Shown here one piece after another: positions 35,601 through 47,649 of a stretch of DNA of 64,000 nucleotides. The stretch covers positions 33,919,375-33,983,374 of the forward strand of contig CAIIXF020000005.1 in NCBI GenBank assembly GCA_903813345.2, in the 5' to 3' direction. This DNA is from Owenia fusiformis (taxonomy: Eukaryota > Annelida > Polychaeta > Sabellida > Oweniidae). How positions within the stretch are numbered: position 1 is the first letter of the stretch; each line of letters starts with the position of its first letter. The position numbers were made by a program, and so were the translations under genes. The notes beneath the pieces were generated by a model. It had not been told where the DNA came from and searched no databases. It saw only the letters and a list, made by a program, of their open reading frames with translations.

Positions 35601-36326
35601 TTTGATGGGACTCCATGGGGCACGATTGGGCAAAGTCATCAAGGTCCCATGGGACGTTGTAGGATTCGATGGGGCAAATTGGGATTCGATGGGGCAAGAT
35701 GGGACTCGATGGGGCAAGTGGGATTTTGCCCCATTGGTGTATACCGGGCTTAAAATGTATATTTTTAAATTAATCATCTATCTCAATTTCAAATTAAGTA
35801 TCAAATAGAAAAAATGTTAATGCAGGATAAACCCATTATTGCTTCATTTTGATTTCATAAAACAGGACATTGTTGCTATAATATTACCATGTTCAACTTC
35901 TATGGTATGATTTATATCATAATTTACATTTGCGTAATATCATCATAGTTGATATGCGTGTGGCCATCACAGTAGTCACATTCAAGTGGAATCAAAATGG
36001 CTAATCATGAAAAATGGACTGAAAATATATCCTACTCCAATAAGAAAATGCAACCACAAACTTGACCAATCAGAGAACAGTACCTCATTTTTGTGTTTCA
36101 ATGCACAGATATCTTTTCAATACTCTTTGATAATCATAAAAAGAAACATTGAGAAAAAGAAAATGAAAGCATTTTTGCATTAATAGATTCAAAATATATT
36201 CACTTACCTGTAAACAAACTGAACATATCGAGCGGACAGCCAGAATGGTCTTGCTAATATCTTCAATTTTTCTACATTACACACTAACTCTGCTAAGTCA
36301 AGGCTTCTGCCTTTCCCTTCATCCAT
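29633..36326 (-). CDS. ZFYVE27: Protrudin homologue (ER membrane FYVE protein)
   Basis: Nine coding exons rebuild in phase: 36326-36208, 35058-34988, 34379-34202, 33898-33803, 33363-33257, 31665-31397, 31049-30807, 30033-29952 and 29700-29633 (TGA). They total 410 residues, almost the length of the vertebrate protein. Hydrophobic spans lie at about residues 48-62 and 65-82. A further hydrophobic stretch, broken by a charged loop, spans roughly 105-150. After it comes a Ser/Asn-rich linker and an acidic patch (GEGSEDEESP). A C-terminal FYVE finger has ligand pairs C347/C350, C364/C367, C372/C375 and C400/C403 and the core HCGNHFCSRCC followed by KVPR. The R(R/K)HHCR motif of classical PI3P binders is absent, as in vertebrate protrudin. 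Protrudin sits in the ER and promotes ER-endosome contact and membrane protrusion. I see no clear FFAT motif. The final exon supplies the last zinc pair (VCYVC), so the finger is complete. Confidence 0.93.
30330..30758. mobile_element. Second copy of element C, in a protrudin intron
   Basis: Matches 11013-11344 plus 11766-11852, with ends near GATGCGAATAG and CTACTCGCATCT. It lacks the hairpin MITE present at 11345-11765. Its right end is about 50 bp from the donor of the protrudin exon ending at 30807. Confidence 0.75.
31790..32120. repeat. Decayed palindrome-type repeat in protrudin intron
   Basis: Contains AACATCCTATGATTTACTCG and AATCATAGGATATCC as inverted ends around CGCTCGCTTG. It is related to the palindrome at 48720-48905. 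Confidence 0.5.
32317..33233. mobile_element. Fold-back element with two internal perfect-stem hairpins
   Basis: The outer ends match in inverted orientation: TATTATATACC, TGTATTCTAGATGCTCAT, GGCTTATTCATGGTCACATG on the left and their complements at about 33165-33233. Inside, two nested hairpins of about 70 bp lie at 32680-32750 and 32815-32888. Each is built from AATATCCTGTCCACTGAC and its complement around a CTGCAG-containing loop. All frames on both strands here (32480-32989, 32596-32976) follow from the symmetry and are not genes. The element lies in the protrudin intron between the exons at 31665 and 33257. Confidence 0.88.
35248..35751. mobile_element. TIR element packed with GGGAC/TTTGCCCC words
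   Basis: Ends are AAGCCCAGTATACACCAATG and, in reverse complement from 35751, AAGCCCGGTATACACCAATG. A third, internal copy of the end lies at about 35567-35590. The interior is almost only GGGACTC(C/G)(A/G)TGGG, TGGGATTTTGCCCCAT and their complements, with a perfect palindrome GAATGAACATGTTCATTC at about 35502. Long frames on both strands are artefacts of this composition. It lies in the protrudin intron between 35058 and 36208. Confidence 0.85.
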
Positions 36327-36334
36327 CCGGGATT

Positions 36335-37450
36335 CTGAAATACATATGGCTGCCACTTGTGACAATGGTATTTCACTTTATCTTTCTCAGGGTGTTCCGA
36401 TGTGTATGTGATTACATAATCCTTTTTCCTTGTGTGTGAATATACCCAGAGAACCTGATAGCGACCAAAAGATGGGGCTGACTCAGATAAGTTAGTCTTT
36501 TGGAGTTTTGACCTACAGTACTCATACATTGAAAGCCCATGTAATCAATAGGCGGATTATCACACCTCTGGTGCTTTATTTATATACCTGAGATTTGTCA
36601 GGACCCCCCTAATGACTTACTCCAGTCTCTAGCCAATTCTTGGCTAGAAGTAATTTTATCTGGAACACTGTGAACCATTTGAAAAAAGCTGGCCGGCGTG
36701 TTATATTAATTTATTAAATATTTTAAAAATCATCAGATATCAAGAATTAAAATGGAACTGGCTGGGCTGCTTGATGAGATATTGCATGATTTTGTCAGGA
36801 TTTCGTCTAAAATCAAAACGAACGGCTCCAAGAAAATGGCAATATTCAAAAACTGGAAGAAATGTCATAATGTTTGACATTAGTAACTGGCTGTAAATTC
36901 TAAGTAATAGCGATCCAGAAGATGTAAACTAATACATTGATCACTTCATGTGTGTTTTGGAATTTTCGGTGAGGTAATAATACCAAAACTCGGAATTCAA
37001 ATTGTGATGTGGAAAAATGGCGAACATTTGATTTAAATTTTATGATTACGACATGACCCGTATACAGCGACATGACTCACATCCAGCAGAGTAAAATACG
37101 TGCAGTGATTTATCTTTGGACAAAGGCCACAATATAGTGGCCTTAGAAGAAGGTAAGTCTACTGACTCTGTAGGCCTTCTGATTTGCTTTTGGTATCAAA
37201 ATGCATTTGAAATGGACAAGTCCACAATCATTTAATACAAATTAAAAAATATCAAGATAAGATTGATATACAATATTCAGGCTTGACGATCAACATAAAC
37301 ATACCTTCTTAGACTCCAACGGAAGTCAGGAAACCGCAGGTTTTGAAGACAATTTGTGACAATTTTTTTCCAACATTTTCTTTAAGGGAAATACTTTTTG
37401 ATTGGCCGAGACAGAAAATGACGTCATCTAGTTCTATTTCCGGAAATATT
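36335..37450 (-). promoter_or_regulatory. Protrudin 5' non-coding exon and likely promoter
   Basis: A donor (GAAG then GTATGT) at 37305 ends a non-coding minus-strand exon. It would splice to the acceptor at 36335, directly ahead of the ATG at 36326. Just upstream on the minus strand lie a CCAAT box (ATTGG on plus at 37401), a full cAMP-response palindrome TGACGTCA (37419-37426) and an ETS-like TTCCGGAA (37438-37445). The transcription start is probably between about 37330 and 37400; its exact place is not visible. Confidence 0.6.
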
Positions 37451-37869
37451 TTTGAAAAAGTTTTAAAGTTTGAAACTTGAAGAAAACCAGCAATACTATA
37501 AGTATGTTAGCTTTGATTTACATAGAGATATGAATTAATGATCAAATATATACAGTGAACAAAGATATTTCACAAATCGATTCCATTAGAATAATATTAT
37601 ATTATTAAAAAATTGATTCTAAGATGTATCAACTTTTTGGTGGGTGATATTTGACAATGTTTTTATTCCCACCCACCTGGTCAAGTGGTCATGTGATAAA
37701 ACCTGACCTCATAATTTATCTGTGTGAGATAATATGACTTCAAAATGTTATCAGCACAGTCATTTCCTCTACTGAGTGAATTTGCCTGTTAAATATTTTA
37801 GAATATGACTGTGAGTCAGAATACTGGGACATCTTATTGACCTTATTGGATTTTGAGGGGCAGAGATAT

Positions 37870-38226
37870 CAGGCCTGTCAGCTGTCCCGCAATTTGCGTA
37901 TTTGTCATGCATTTGCTGAAGAATTTGAAGTCACGCCAGTTTTTTTTGCGTGACAGAAAATGTCACGCAAATACGCATTTTACCTGGTAATTGTCAAGCA
38001 AAAATATTTCTGTAGAAAATTTTTCAAAATATGTTTACGATACGGTAAAAATACGAACGTCGGAAAAAAACCGAACGCAATTTTTTCGGATTTGTCATGC
38101 GAATCACGTATATGTCACGCATGTTAATTGGAAATTTTCGTACCTCCCCCTCAGGTGTTCAGATTTGGACTTAGGTGTCCAACATTTGTAAGTCACTCAT
38201 ATTAGGTGGTCCCAAGTTGACAGCCC
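37870..38226. mobile_element. Uninterrupted copy of dispersed element A
   Basis: Collinear with the three separated pieces at 10433-11925. The ends, GGCCTGTCAGCTGTCCC on the left and, in reverse complement, AGGGCTGTCAACTTGGGACC on the right, look like imperfect terminal inverted repeats. It lies about 630 bp upstream of the GALC start. Confidence 0.75.
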
Positions 38227-38860
38227 TGGAGATATGTACTACAGTGTTTCTGTTGTAAATATGGTTGAATCATTTACTGATCTATTTAGCTTGTCAAATA
38301 AGTTTTTCACTGAGCATCTAAAAGTCAAAAAATTGAAATGATTAGGTTTTACAACATACATACATGTACATGTACATGTACAGTAGAACAGTAGCAGGCC
38401 TAAACTTAAAAACTGATTGTTGCAATGCAACATCATTTCTCCAGGGATTTTTCAGAGATTTCTTAGGGGGGTACAACTCCCGGGGGTTCAACTGCACCCA
38501 ACACACCCCCATCTGATGAGTCTGCATAGAGATTAATTGGGATTACAATGTACACGTAACACACTAATTTAATAGTGGATACAGTTGTATGAACCATGTT
38601 GTCTGCCCTGCAGGTCAATTGTTCAAAATGGGATAAGCTTAATGCTTCAGTTACATTTGGTCTTTGGCAACCATATAGTGGCTGTTAGTGTAGCTTCCAA
38701 AAATTGATAGATATATGCAGCATAAAATATGGGGATACAATGTAGATTTTCAATATCAATTTTGTGAAGCCACAGCTGCCATACACCTGCTATAAAGCAA
38801 ATGTGTTTAAGGCTTCAATTATATACCATGGACTTCAAGATGAATTAATAATTATACAAT
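38227..38860. other. Region upstream of GALC
   Basis: Holds a short (ACATGT)n run at 38358-38380 and a decayed repeat end near 38455-38520. No TATA box or other promoter element stands out. Confidence 0.4.
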
Positions 38861-41800
38861 ATGCTTTTTCCAGTTTGTCCAGATTTGTCCACAATGTACA
38901 GATTTTACTCATCTCTGTTATGTTCTCTGTTGGCCCTGCTTGGTAAAACAGTGACATGCGACTATATAATTGATGCATCGCAAGGTCTCGGCAGAATGTT
39001 TGATGGTATTGGAGGCATTAGTGGAGGTGGGGTAAGGAGCACATAAATTACATTAAGAAACTGAAAAACTGTACAGAACTCATAAACTCCATAGTTCCAC
39101 CTCAAGGAGTGCACATACACAGAGGATTGATATTCAAGTATCTGATTTTCTGACTACTGGAATGTTCCCAAGACTATATTACAACTTTGTCCCTATTGGA
39201 CTTGTGTTTGAGAACAAGACTAAACTGAAAAGTACATGCAACCCATGCACCATACTAAATAATTGTGTTCTAGGCAACATCAAAACTGCTGGTTAACTAC
39301 CCAAAGAAACAGAGAGATGAAATTCTAGATTACCTATTCAAGGTGAGCCCATTGCTGTATTGCTCAGAAATAAATCATCTTCCAATAAAAGAAAAACTGC
39401 TTGAGAACATTTTCCAAGATACTGCATATGTATCATAGATGTAGAGAATTGCTGTAGTGTAGTTGTAAGCTGTAGTATTGCAATTAATTAGCATTTGAGG
39501 AAAAAATTAACTCCTGGAAAATTTTTGCACTGTTTTTATTCAGCCGAACTATGCAGCGTCCCTGCAGATTTTGAAGGTTGAAATAGGGGGTGACTCTCAG
39601 AGTACAGATGGTAGTGAATCATCACACATGCATACTGAGGAGGATGAGAACTACCAGCGAGGATATGAGTGGTTCATGATGAAAGAAGCTAAAAAGGTAC
39701 AGAAGCTGATAAATACCTATACATAGCGTCTCTGATTTAGCCATACATACATGTATATCATACATAACACATTTAAAAGATGTCTCCCATACTATCTAAT
39801 ATTTACTTTCCTCACCTAATATTTAAGGGCTACCATGGGTATTCCTTGATGTTAAACAAAGAGGACTCATGCTTCAATTGGACTAGTTTAATTTTCGTTA
39901 ATCTGTTTCAGCGTAATCCAGATATTATACTTTATGGGTTACCTTGGGTATTCCCTGGGTGGCTAGGAGGAGGTAAATTCGACCCATTCTCCAACAGGAC
40001 CAATCTGGTGCGCTACACTACCAACTGGGTAAAAGGAGCTAAGAGGGAACATAATTTAACAATAAATTATGTTGGGGTAAGCCCAAAATTCAACAAACAT
40101 GTACTTAGGATGAAAAATGTCAAATGTATTGTTTGGAAAATAACTGACTGATAAAGTGTTTTATGGTCCATGATTTTCTTTAAATGATGAGTGGACTTTA
40201 TTTCATCAAACTGAAAGTTAGATTTTTTGATTTTTTGAGTAATATTACCTTGTTTTACAGGTGTGGAATGAAAGGACATGTGACTATGACTACATAAAGG
40301 TAAAGTTCAAGCCATGTGCCCATGTTTAAAGGACCATTCCAACCCTTTATTCTTCAACACAAATGAGTCACATTGATATATTATTCTGCTTCAGTTTGAC
40401 CCAGGAAGCATGAAATCATTTACTCTATAAATACTTGTTTCTAAACATTACATAATGCCTTGTTTATAGTTTAGCAACTTGCCGTACATGTTCAGTTTAC
40501 CAATTCAAAATTGTGTGGCTTCAGATGCTACGTAAAGCTCTTGACGTTGATGGATTCAATGATGTCAAAATTGTGGCGTGCGATGGAGGATGGGGGTTTA
40601 TTGATGATGTCATATCAGACCAGGATTTAGCGGACTCCATTAATGTATTAGGGTAAGGCGACCTTTGATTTTTAGTATTTTGTTTCCTATATCTTTTCTA
40701 ACTGGGTCACTACATCTCCTATAGCTGGTCAAATTTCAAAATTTCTCCAGCTCACATATAAATTTTGGGTAGGCATGGATAAGAGCTGAAAACATTTAAG
40801 GTGTCAAGTTTATCTAAATAATTCAACACAAAAGTCAAAATAACTTTTCAAAGTCGTTGCTATGATAAGAGCTAGTAAGAAAATCTCATAGTAAAGGATG
40901 CTCCAGAACATAGCCATCTAAGGTCAAGGTCACCATTTTAATAGGGAGTTTAAGCTTTATACAAGATCAATACACCAATCGCCCATACAAATGCTTCACT
41001 TAAATGTTTTCCATTCACATTTAGGTTACATTGCAAGCTTAAACTCCCTCAAATGTCAAATGTAATGGCGTTTTCACTTGATTTTCCCCTATGTAGGTGC
41101 ATTACAGACCAATTGCCATGTCAAAGTACAGTAAATCTGTATGCATGTAAATGTATGTCACTTATTTATCACATTGTATATTGTACATGATATTGATCTA
41201 AATTTATATCCCCAAATGCATTAATAAATATACATGAACAGTAAAACCTGCCACTGGGACAGGCCAAGAATGTTCAGATGGGCAGGCATTCACATTTCAA
41301 GGTTTCTTAATATATGACTTGCTAGGGGATAACAAAATTTGACCAAGAAAAATGTTCAGATTAGAGAGGTGTTTGAATATACAGGTTTTACTGTAGATAA
41401 TTTTATTATGTGTTTCAGAGCACACTACCCAGGATCTCAGACACCATCAAATGCTCTTAGGATTGATCGCAAGCTTTGGGCAAGTGAGGAGTACAGTGCT
41501 TACAATGATGATAAGGGAGGCGGTTGTTGGGCCAGGGTAAGTGAAACTTATAATGAGCTGAGGGAGAGAGTGAAATCTCAGAATTTGGTTGTTGGACATG
41601 GGCCTTCCCATCACACCACTTGGTGGCATCTTTGAATCTATTGAAGTTTGACTGACATTTCAAAGTCAGTATCAAGATTCAAGTCAAAAATAAATTGTAG
41701 TCATTTAAAAGGGCAGTAGTGTCCACATGTCCAGTCCTAAATACTAGTGGTGTCAATTAACCGCCTGAGCATTAACCGGTTAACCGGGGGTTTTTACCGG

Positions 41801-44800
41801 TTAAAGTCGGTTAACCGGCGGGAAATTTGAACTGATGATTTCAAATGAAATCTTCATCTTCGATCTTGAAAGTTGAAACAAATTGGAAAAATGATATATC
41901 GGCGTTTATTTTTTACGTTCGTCAAGCTTTACTCTATTCTAAGTAAGTAAGCGCGGGAATGCAATGTGGCAGGGATTAAAGTTGCTAATTGGATGTTTGT
42001 AAGGAATTATCGGACCTATCACATGTATGAGTAGCTCACATGAAACTGACGCTTGAAAAACAAACAGATTAAAATGCAAAGTAAGCGCGGGAAAGCAATA
42101 TGGCAGGGATTAAAGTTGCTGATTGGATGTTTGTAAGGAGTTATGGGACTTATGACATGTATGAGTAGCTTACGTGAAACTGACACCATAAAACCAAACG
42201 GATTAGCATGCAAAATTAGCGCGGGAAATCACAGAATTATACACGGTCAACTAACCGCCCATAAAAACACAGACCGGTCAAGGCATTATCGGCGGTTAAC
42301 CGGTTAACCGGTTAATACTTGACACCTCTACTAAATACACAGCTGGGTTAAAACTGTAAAAGCGTCAAGTTCCTCTAGAGGTTCTGCAAGTTATTGGTAA
42401 TAATTCCAGTAACAAACTGTTCAAATACATGTATTTTATAATATAAGACACGATCTTCTAGTTTTTGATGATGCCTTTTTGATTTGTATGTTAAGCTAAT
42501 ACTTATTTGAACATGTTTGAAATGTCTTGTCTTGTCCATGTCTTGTGCAGCTTTGTGAAATTCCTTGCAAAATTCCGCACATTTTGTTCATTATTATTGC
42601 CATCGGTGTCATCATTTTTATGTCACCACCCCGCTTGAGGCACCACCCCAAGTGGTCATATATTGTCATTTTTCTGGACAGTGGTTGGTGATTGGTGATC
42701 AGCGATTGTAACAAATGGCAGGTAGTGACATTTTGCATGAATGCCTCCTTGTTAACTTAATCATTAGAATAGGCTATATTCTGTATTCGTAGAAACAAAC
42801 AAAATACCATAACATAGCTCCATCTACTAATAACTATAGGTTAATAAGACTGCTGTTTTCAGATTCTTAATGAGGGATACACTGATGGTTTCCTGACTGC
42901 CTTCATTTCTTGGAATCTTATATCAAGCTATTACAAGAATCTGCCTTACTCCCGTAGTGGCTTAATGACTGCTGATGAACCATGGAGTGGCCACTACACT
43001 GTCAACTCACCAATCTGGATCTCAGGTAATATCCTATGAAAAAACCTGTGTATTTTGAACATTTTTTTGCTGAAAAAAACATCCAGCGTTTGTAGATTTT
43101 CTCTACAGAGAGGGTAATTTATACAGAAGTCAATAGAGGATGTGTATGGGAAAGTTGTCCACTGGAGAGAGATGTTCAATAAGACAGGTTTACTGTATTA
43201 ATAATCAGATATAAAGGTGGCAATATTGTTATATTGTTACATTCACATTATTATTGCTCTGCTGTCTTCCTAACATGTTTTGTATATTATTGAATCATGC
43301 ACAAGTTATTTGAATGGAACTGTCATCATCAGAACTTTTTTGGTCTCCCTCTACAGCCCACCATACCCAGTTCTACAGGCCAGGCTGGCAGTATCTACTA
43401 CATGGCTATGGTGTAGGAAATCTAGCACTGAATGGATCATACATCAGTCTCATCAGTCCGGATCACCAGGACCTAACTGTTGTCATAGAAACAATGGTAA
43501 TACATTGATGATTTCATAATATATGTCACAAATACTACTGCTTATGTTTTATGTGTTGAAATGAATAAAACTTGATCTTTTTTCTCATATGTCTTGTGAT
43601 AAACTTGTTAAATGTAGCTATATTTTTGTGCCACATAATAATAAACATTTTAATTTTTAATATTTGAACATTTTCCCATGAAGTAAAATTGATTGCTAAG
43701 TATAATGTCATCACATGGTATCCATCTTTGAGATACTTACTATATTCCATAAAGATTAGATCAACTATGATTCTTCTCAACTTTCTACTCAACATATTGT
43801 AATTTGAAAATATTTGTGATTGCAGGATCCAAATATCGTGACATGTTTCTACCCGCAGCCAAAATACAATATATCAAGCCAGACTGCTGTTTTCAATATT
43901 GGCGGAAAACTAAAGGTATTTATGAAAAAATGTAAAGATATATTTCCTCATGTATAGTTCTATTATGCTATACTTTATGTGTTAAATTTCGAACAAAAAA
44001 TGAACCCAAAGTCTCCAAATAAATATGTATATATTGTATAGACATTTCTTCACACAAGGCCCCTTTGGCTACATGTCTTGTATAATATGACTGACTTTCT
44101 TACAGTGCTTGTTTGTTGCAGAGGCAGATTAACATGTTATATGTATGGAGGACAAGATTAACATTTGATGGCAAAGATTCCCTATTTCAACAGTTAGATC
44201 CAATTAAGGTGAGTTCCAACCATTCAAATTCCCCTTGTGATATATGTGTGCTCCAAGGGCCTTTAGCTCACATGGGTAAGCTATTATAATTGCCAACTTG
44301 TTTAGCATTGGAATTAGCTCTTTATTTTGTATTTTAGTCACAGGAACATGGTTCTACTGTTGATTAATGCTCATAACAAACATTATTGCTTTTTATCTCA
44401 GGACTGGGTGCTACATTATGTGATCAGTTTGCCATATGGACAGGCTGACACCTCTAAATCTCAGAATTATATTTCAATGCGGAATCATACTTTCAGAGAT
44501 GCTTCTTAGAATAAACATAGATCTCATTATTTTGCCTTTATGTGTCATTCTAGGTTATTGATGGAAAATTCATATTACATCTGAACACAAATGAAGTTTA
44601 CACCCTAAGTACAATACATCGCTCGAAACAAGTGACACCTGCTATTAAGCCAAGTGGCCAGTTTCCAACAGATTATTCAGACGACTTTGAAGGTACCCAT
44701 AAAAATATTTATACAGTGAAACCTGTGAAGTGGAACACCTTTAGAAGTGGAACACCTCTGTAAGTGGAACATCTCCCGAGTGGAACACTTTTTTAGAGTA

Positions 44801-46889
44801 ATCAAAGGTGTTCCACTGAGACAGGTTTCACTATACTTACACATGTGTTCACTGAATGCTCCACATAGTGTCCAAGAGATTCAAAGTTGTATTAATTTTA
44901 TTATTGAGACACTAGATTTTTATATTCATGTTACTTTGGTTATACTTTGTGCATTGTTTTTTACACTCCCAATATGGATATTTGAAATAAATGTCTCATA
45001 CTGGATATAATAATGTTAAAAGTAATCGATGGGAATTTGGAAAAAACCTGGTGGCGGGTTATGACTCACCGAACTCTTTTTATGATTGACAACATAAACT
45101 CCAGAACGATTTGAAGAAAGAATAGACCCTCTCAAATCTCAGGTGCATGAGTATATTACCTTAGCTTTTAGTAACCATGTTGGATATAGTTTCAGGCAAA
45201 ATCAAAATTGAGTCATTTTCTTACATCCTTCAATTTAGATTATCCAGAGTTTGGTGAACCATATAACTTTGCTCAACAAGCAGGTGTATTTGAGGTACGT
45301 ACATTTGTAACAGATGGAAAAGCAGAGAATGTCATGCAGCAAGTGGTACCAGAGCCCCCTATTGATACATGTCTGCCCAAGCGTATGACACGGCCAATCA
45401 CACTTATCGGCAACTACAACTGGTGAGTCAAATGCTATATGATGTATAATTCATCCAATATTCTTTAATAATGTTTTTATAACCAGAGAATCAAAATTAA
45501 AAACAACTTTTATAATATTTTCCCTATCTGTTTCATGATTATACATACACATATACATAAGTCTCATCTCCTACTAAAAGAATTTTGGAATTCTATGTTG
45601 CTGTTTTCAATAATGTGCTAATAAAAGGGAATCAAAATTGACTGCTTAGTTGGCTTAGTATCTCAAATAAATTTTGAACTCGATACATGTATTTGTATTT
45701 GAAAACAAAATGCTCTACTTGTACAGTGTAACCTATTTGTGCTCAATCATACTTTCTTTTTAATATGATTAACATTCATTTGAATCAGATAACAATGTAA
45801 TTTTCAAATTATTGGTATATGCCACAGTCTTATGGCCAGTTGAGCTATAAATCTAGAGTTTGTTCACATTTGTTCAGAATCCTGAATCCTACTAAATGCA
45901 AATACCTGGAAATGGGAACACCTCGTAATCCGAAACACCTTTAGTCAGTTCCAATGCCTTTCCGAGTTTTACTGTACTTCAAAGTCATGATGATATGTAT
46001 TGACAGAAATGCAAATGATAGTTTGTATAATTCATTTATTTTGAAGGACTGATGCTGACGTTAGTGTTGACTTCAACATTCCAACAAAAGGTGGTGCCAC
46101 TGGTGTGTTTGTAGCGCAAAGGGTTGAAACTGGTGGATGTAACGTCATGTATTCAAGTGGCGTGTATCTCTGGCTAACACCTCCATGTGGCTACATCTTG
46201 TCATCTGACTATGGTAAGTCCAACACTTCTTGATGACATCATACTATTTTTGATGAAATAAATGTGAGATAATGTTAATGTGACATTTTAGGGACCACGG
46301 GCAATATTTTTATGTAGAATTACTGACAATATATATACATACTATTTGATTTATTCTATTAATTATGAAAATAATTATGAATAACCATGACATTTTTTTT
46401 CTTCCAGCAAAGACTAAAGTGTATGACTCAGGCTGGGCTAAAATTGAGCGTGATACATGGTACACATTGAGATTACAGGTACAAGGTAATCACACCATAG
46501 CATATTTGAATGGTGAAAAAATTGTTGATGCTCTCATAAATCCTCAATCTACAAATGGCTTCATTGGTGTAGGTACAGAGAACTTTGCAAATGCTAGTTT
46601 CAACAACTTTAAAATGCAGTCTCCTGGACCTAATATACCTCACCAGTATAGGGAAGAAATTCCAAAAAGGCCCTACTCATGCATTATTGATAAGGAGGAG
46701 TATGTATCAGATAAAGATGAAATACTTACTAACAGGAACTTAAACTCTCAGGGAAAACTTCATGCAAATGTTGCTAGATTACACCAACAAGGAAACCCTA
46801 TGTTTCCTAAACACTCAAAGAAAATAAAAGAACAGGTATTTGGCAATGGTGTGTTTAAACAGGAGATTCCTAATAACTATAAGCCATAG
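38861..46889 (+). CDS. GALC: Galactocerebrosidase, complete 15-exon gene
   Basis: Exons: 38861-39031, 39274-39342, 39544-39696, 39912-40076, 40261-40299, 40525-40652, 41419-41536, 42863-43025, 43357-43496, 43826-43915, 44122-44208, 44554-44692, 45239-45422, 46047-46213 and 46408-46889. All join in phase with GT/AG borders and give 764 residues from the first ATG. The inner ATG at 38894 has a better start context and directly opens the signal peptide (753 residues). GALC is the lysosomal GH59 enzyme that removes galactose from galactosylceramide and psychosine. Visible landmarks: [10 protein letters not shown] at the mature N-terminus, [16 protein letters not shown] with acid/base Glu190, LWASEEYS with nucleophile Glu265, and [13 protein letters not shown]. 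The C-terminal lectin-like part ends in the stretch with [13 protein letters not shown]. About 85 residues rich in Lys, Asn and Pro follow that match, a tail absent from the vertebrate enzyme. Confidence 0.96.
41237..41398. mobile_element. Short MITE in GALC intron 6
   Basis: ACAGTAAAACCTGCC on the left and ACAGGTTTTACTGTA on the right form an inverted pair of about 15 bp. The same end type occurs at 44714-44834. Confidence 0.55.
41737..42338. mobile_element. hAT-type MITE in GALC intron 7
   Basis: The element 41745-42330 begins TAGTGGTGTCAA and ends TTGACACCTCTA. It is flanked by the 8-bp duplication CTAAATAC (41737-41744 and 42331-42338). Both sub-ends are full of GGTTAACCGG repeats. Internally a unit of about 130 bp (AAGCGCGGGAA, GGCAGGGATTAAAGTTGCT, ATTGGATGTTTGTAAGGA, ATGTATGAGTAGCT) occurs twice in tandem. 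The terminal GGTGTCAA and the 8-bp duplication point to hAT mobilisation. Confidence 0.92.
42600..42760. repeat. Dispersed GGTAGTGACATTTTGCA repeat, GALC intron 7
   Basis: Same family as 23410-23475 and 48300-48375. Only this end is recognisable. Confidence 0.5.
44714..44834. mobile_element. Short TIR MITE in GALC intron 12
   Basis: CAGTGAAACCTGT on the left and ACAGGTTTCACT on the right. Between them lie three spaced AGTGGAACA(C/T)CT words and an inverted GGTGTTCCACT. Similar words near 45905-45975 and 49780-49880 mark related copies. Confidence 0.65.
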
Positions 46890-47384
46890 GAATTGAACAA
46901 TTATTTGCAGTATTGAGTAAATCATGTTATCTATTCATTCTTTTGTGATTCGAGAAACAAACTTTTGAATAGTTTTCAAATTAAGCAAAAATTGAGTTAA
47001 ATCTATTTTTGCAGTTGATTGTATGACACACATCTAAAATGTCCTTTAATTTGGCATAATACCTGTGTTGTACATTGAGCTCAATTACAATACATGTAAA
47101 TTGTATGTACATTATTGTATGTATGTAGTTAAGCATGTCTTTTATCACATGAAACATATATCCCAATATGTCAAAGAGTGCAATCAATTAAGTGTAATAC
47201 CAATTTCCAATAATGGTACATGTATGTGCAATATCGTAAAAATATTGAATGTAAGGTTGAAAACCGTATGCATATACCTCACTTGGAAATATGTGCAATC
47301 AAAAGTAAATACCAGTATAGGTTCGTTACTGGTAGTCATTAATTATGAGTTTTATTTTGAGGGACAGTGTATGTATGTATATAT
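46890..47384. other. Region downstream of GALC
   Basis: Expected to contain the 3' UTR. No AATAAA is seen in the first 600 bases, so the polyadenylation site is not located. Confidence 0.35.
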
Positions 47385-47585
47385 AGGTTATTTACTGGGA
47401 GGGATTGAATATGGGTTTTATTCCGAGGGACAATATGATATTGACCGAAGGGTAATATGATATTGACCGAGAGAGCGCAGCGACCGAGTGTCAATATCAT
47501 ATTTCCCAAGGTCAATATCATATTTTCCGAGGAATAAAACCCATATTCAATCCCGACCAGAAATAACCTATTTATTCCATAATAC
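47385..47585. repeat. Palindromic repeat with GAGAGAGCG centre
   Basis: GATTGAATATGGGTTTTATT at 47403 is mirrored by AATAAAACCCATATTCAATC at 47532. CAATATGATATTGACC copies lie on each side of a centre reading GAGAGAGCGCAGCGACCGAG. It is related to 48720-48905. Confidence 0.8.
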
Positions 47586-47649
47586 ATTCCTCCTTAAAAT
47601 GTTACATTTGGATAATGCTTTTATCAATTAGTCAAGGTTAAAAATAACC

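Noticed and set aside
35197-35777. Long frames on both strands rich in Pro, Trp, Gly and His
   Set aside because: Product of the GGGAC/TTTTGCCCC word lattice inside a TIR element.
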